Source of the DNA: Mesotoga prima MesG1.Ag.4.2
Lineage (GTDB): Bacteria; Thermotogota; Thermotogae; Petrotogales; Kosmotogaceae
Reading direction: 5' to 3'
Length of the DNA: 64,000 nucleotides
Assembly (NCBI RefSeq): GCF_000147715.2
Contig: NC_017934.1
Coordinates: forward strand, 2,232,001 to 2,296,000
Below the pieces are notes generated by a model. The model searched no databases, was not told the origin of the DNA, and saw only the letters and a program-made list of their open reading frames with translations. A program made the translations under genes and the position numbers. Of this stretch, positions 62,183 to 64,000 are shown one piece after another; position 1 is the stretch's first letter, and each line of letters opens with the position of its first letter.

Positions 62183-63418
62183 TCAAGAGCTCCTTTCCAC
62201 CAAAGTTGAAAACGCCTTCGAAATAAAACGCGGTTGAGCTTTGAGAGTCAGTTCTTTTGAACTGCATTCTTTGACATGGATCGATTCGAATCTTGTCTTT
62301 CGAAAATCTCCATCCGGGGAAGACGATCTGAATAGCCTCAGTTCCTTTAGATTCGCATTTTCTTTTTCCATCAAGGTTCTAACCTTCAACGTTCCTTCTG
62401 GTTGCTCTTCTACATAACTCATTGAAGAAAGAGGCTTACCTGTGTTCAGGTGATGAATCATTGAACTTATCGCCTGAGAAACTCTGAAGACTTCGGCCCC
62501 ATGTCCTGCCTTTGGAGCATAGACCATTGATGAACAGCCGGGCAGTTCTTCTATGTATTAGTTAGCTGAGTCTATGGGCCATATGGATCATTCGTTCCGA
62601 CAGCAATTTGCTTTGGAATTACGAGTTGAGATCGATATGTGAAAGATCTGTGTACTCTGGCAAATCTAGTTATGCCGGGCTATTTAGATCATCAAGGATT
62701 CATCTCTGTACATATTCCTCAATGGAGTGACAAAAGCCTCCCCAGAAGTCAAGCTTGTGTTCCATCTGTACAGCAATATTGAGGTTGTCAAAGGCTGTGG
62801 GAACGATTTCTTTGACTCTCTTGTGCATCGGGGCAGTTAGCCATGTAGTCCAACCTCGCTTGGAGCCCCCCCGATAAAGTGAAGCCTTCAACTCCGTCCC
62901 CCTTGTTCCCTATGAAGTCATTCATGATGTTCATTGAAGCAATAGTGGCTTGAACCATGGGCAATAAGGCGGGTCATGTGTAATCACAACTCTTAAGACA
63001 TCTTACAAGAGAATAGCTAAGTAACCAGTCCTCTTTGGGACCGCCAAAAAGTGGTTGATTTGGGATGTTGAATAGGACGGCAACGTAAGCTCTATTTGCA
63101 AAGCCAGCAGTCCGAATAATGCCAGCTCTTCCTACGAGTATCCGTGGTCACCAGTTATGAACATCACTGCAACTTTTGACTCTATCCTTGGTGGTTTTAT
63201 GATCATCGGATCGTTTAGCCACTTAATCCTCTGCAATACAACCGAGTCGAAGTTTAACGTATCTATTTCGATAAGCCCCTCTGAAGGCGACTCCACAATC
63301 TTGACATTTGCATTATCCATAGTTGATGGAATTGAGTGGAGTTCAGAAAACTATCCACTGTTACCGATGAAAGAGAGGCCGCAACAATCAAGAGCAAGAA
63401 AACTGGAATTGCTCTCAT
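62183..63418 (-). pseudogene. Pseudogene of the PhoPQ-activated (PqaA) family
   Basis: Minus-strand fragments in several frames together match the secreted PqaA/PhoPQ-related family. It begins MRAIPVFLLLIVAAS (signal-like) at 63418. Then come IDTLNFDSVVLQRIKW, NIPNQPLFGGPKEDW, LPMVQATIASMN, GGSKRGWTTWLTAP, LVIPKQIAVGTNDP and MVYAPKAGHG. Lesions: a TGA where the family has Trp before PALLPMV, an extra G in a run of seven (62866-62872) just before GSKRGW, and stops after YVQR (62700) and DPYGP. It starts right after the WYL regulator stop. Confidence 0.85.
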
Positions 63419-63419
63419 C

Positions 63420-64000
63420 TCAGTCAGCTATTGTCTTCAGAAGATTTTCGGCAACTTTTCTGAGTTCGTCAATGATCTCCTGCGGCCCAATAACCTTGAA
63501 GGAGTTCTCAGAAGCCAGGAACATCACCAAATCTCCTATCTCGAAGAAATGGTATTTATGGCGATCGCCACCAAAATCTAGGTCTACTTCGTGGAATTCA
63601 GCTTCTCGCGGGAATATTCGGTTCCAGAGCATTGGTTCTTCCAAATACCTCTTGTTCGAAAAGATGACCTTATCAATCTCGTCTGACCTGACAAATCGGA
63701 CGTTACCATCCTCTTGAAGACCACAAAATAACTCGCGTCTTTCATCGAAACAGGCGGGATAGAAAATGAACTCTTTGCCCCCTCTTTGAAAAATCTTCAC
63801 AGCTTTCTTACTAGCTATCGCGTTCAGAAAGACTGAGCTTATTCGATATTCTGTTCTTAGTTGAAATTTCATGCTGTCTTCGAAAAGAGAAGGCAAATGA
63901 TAGGGTTCGGAATAGAAGTACTCGCCTCTTTTCCTAGAGTATTTCATGGGCGCTCCAAGATTTGCTCTCAGATACTTGAAATCTCTATGGGCCTGTCGGA
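63420..64000 (-). CDS. WYL-domain transcriptional regulator, 5' end outside window
   Basis: The frame is open from the right edge to a TGA at 63420, so the N terminus is missing. The visible part opens RDFKYLRANLGAPMKYSRKR, the linker after a DeoR-type winged helix-turn-helix in YafY-like regulators, then the body with FQLRTEYRISSVFLNAIAS, FIFYPACFDERRELFCGL (WYL core position), and a C-terminal HFFEIGDLVMFLASENSFKV. WYL regulators bind small nucleotides or DNA ends. The ATG at 63947 is internal and not the real start. It ends two bases before the pseudogene and may once have regulated it. Confidence 0.8.
   Translation of the reverse strand, partial: RQAHRDFKYLRANLGAPMKYSRKRGEYFYSEPYHLPSLFEDSMKFQLRTEYRISSVFLNAIASKKAVKIFQRGGKEFIFYPACFDERRELFCGLQEDGNVRFVRSDEIDKVIFSNKRYLEEPMLWNRIFPREAEFHEVDLDFGGDRHKYHFFEIGDLVMFLASENSFKVIGPQEIIDELRKVAENLLKTIAD

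Noticed and set aside
1-64000. CRISPR arrays, tRNA, rRNA or transposase genes.
   Set aside because: No regularly spaced repeats, no cloverleaf with a GTTCGA loop and no transposase-like reading frame were recognised by reading; a tool-based scan was not possible.

Overview
The window looks like a chromosomal segment of a member of the Thermotogota, most likely close to Mesotoga/Kosmotoga. This is inferred from moderate G+C (judged by eye, not counted), strong GGAGG ribosome binding sites with many GTG/TTG starts, tightly overlapping operons, a complete lysine-fermentation (kam) cluster, and several sugar and peptide ABC importers. No rRNA, tRNA, CRISPR array, insertion sequence or phage gene was recognised, so the assignment cannot be anchored on a marker.

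Layout. 1-1.75 kb: end of a sugar operon (xylose-isomerase-like TIM barrel cut by the window edge, Gfo/Idh/MocA oxidoreductase). 2.06-5.6 kb: TetR regulator plus an ABC-2 exporter, with a 32-bp near-palindromic operator on its promoter. 5.9-12.7 kb: ribose-type operon lacI-rbsD-btpA/sgcQ-rbsK-rbsA-rbsC-rbsB with tandem LacI-type operators and a terminator. 13-14.3 kb: PspC and LiaF-like envelope proteins. 14.3-23.9 kb: lipid kinase, then the nine-gene lysine-fermentation operon kal-kce-kdd-kamA-maoC-kamB-kamC-kamD-kamE. It contains both aminomutases, the reactivase pair and the thiolytic-type steps, and nearly every gene pair overlaps. 24.1-28.5 kb: sugar nucleotidyltransferase, M20 dipeptidase, MATE transporter and a CGGC protein.

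28.7-29.2 kb: a decayed glycine-repeat membrane gene. 29.5-33.5 kb: purB-purA-cysS. 33.9-40.6 kb: OsmC, a secreted subtilase lipoprotein, MscL with a zinc ribbon, gamma-glutamyltransferase, NadE and an unknown protein. 41-44 kb: a large secreted HExxH protein that appears to end in a beta-barrel, an unknown protein and a D-amino-acid transaminase. 45-52.5 kb: an oligopeptide importer operon whose binding protein carries an N-terminal SLH-like segment and which encodes an M14 carboxypeptidase. 52.6-55.9 kb: an alpha/beta hydrolase lacking its serine nucleophile and a NatAB-like ABC exporter. 56.2-59.6 kb: tldD-tldE-nitroreductase. 59.7-62.1 kb: CadA-type P-ATPase with an ArsR/CadC repressor and a clear operator. 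62.2-63.4 kb: a pseudogene of the PhoPQ-activated (PqaA) family with visible lesions. 63.4-64 kb: a WYL-domain regulator running off the edge.

Taken together the genes describe an anaerobic, fermentative heterotroph that imports sugars and peptides and ferments lysine, with amino acids released by secreted and cytoplasmic peptidases. The least ordinary items are the SLH-like/binding-protein fusion with its carboxypeptidase, the metalloprotease/propeller/barrel protein, the MaoC hydratase inside the lysine operon, the BtpA/SgcQ protein inside the ribose operon and the serine-less hydrolase. No wholly new multi-gene system could be demonstrated from sequence alone.
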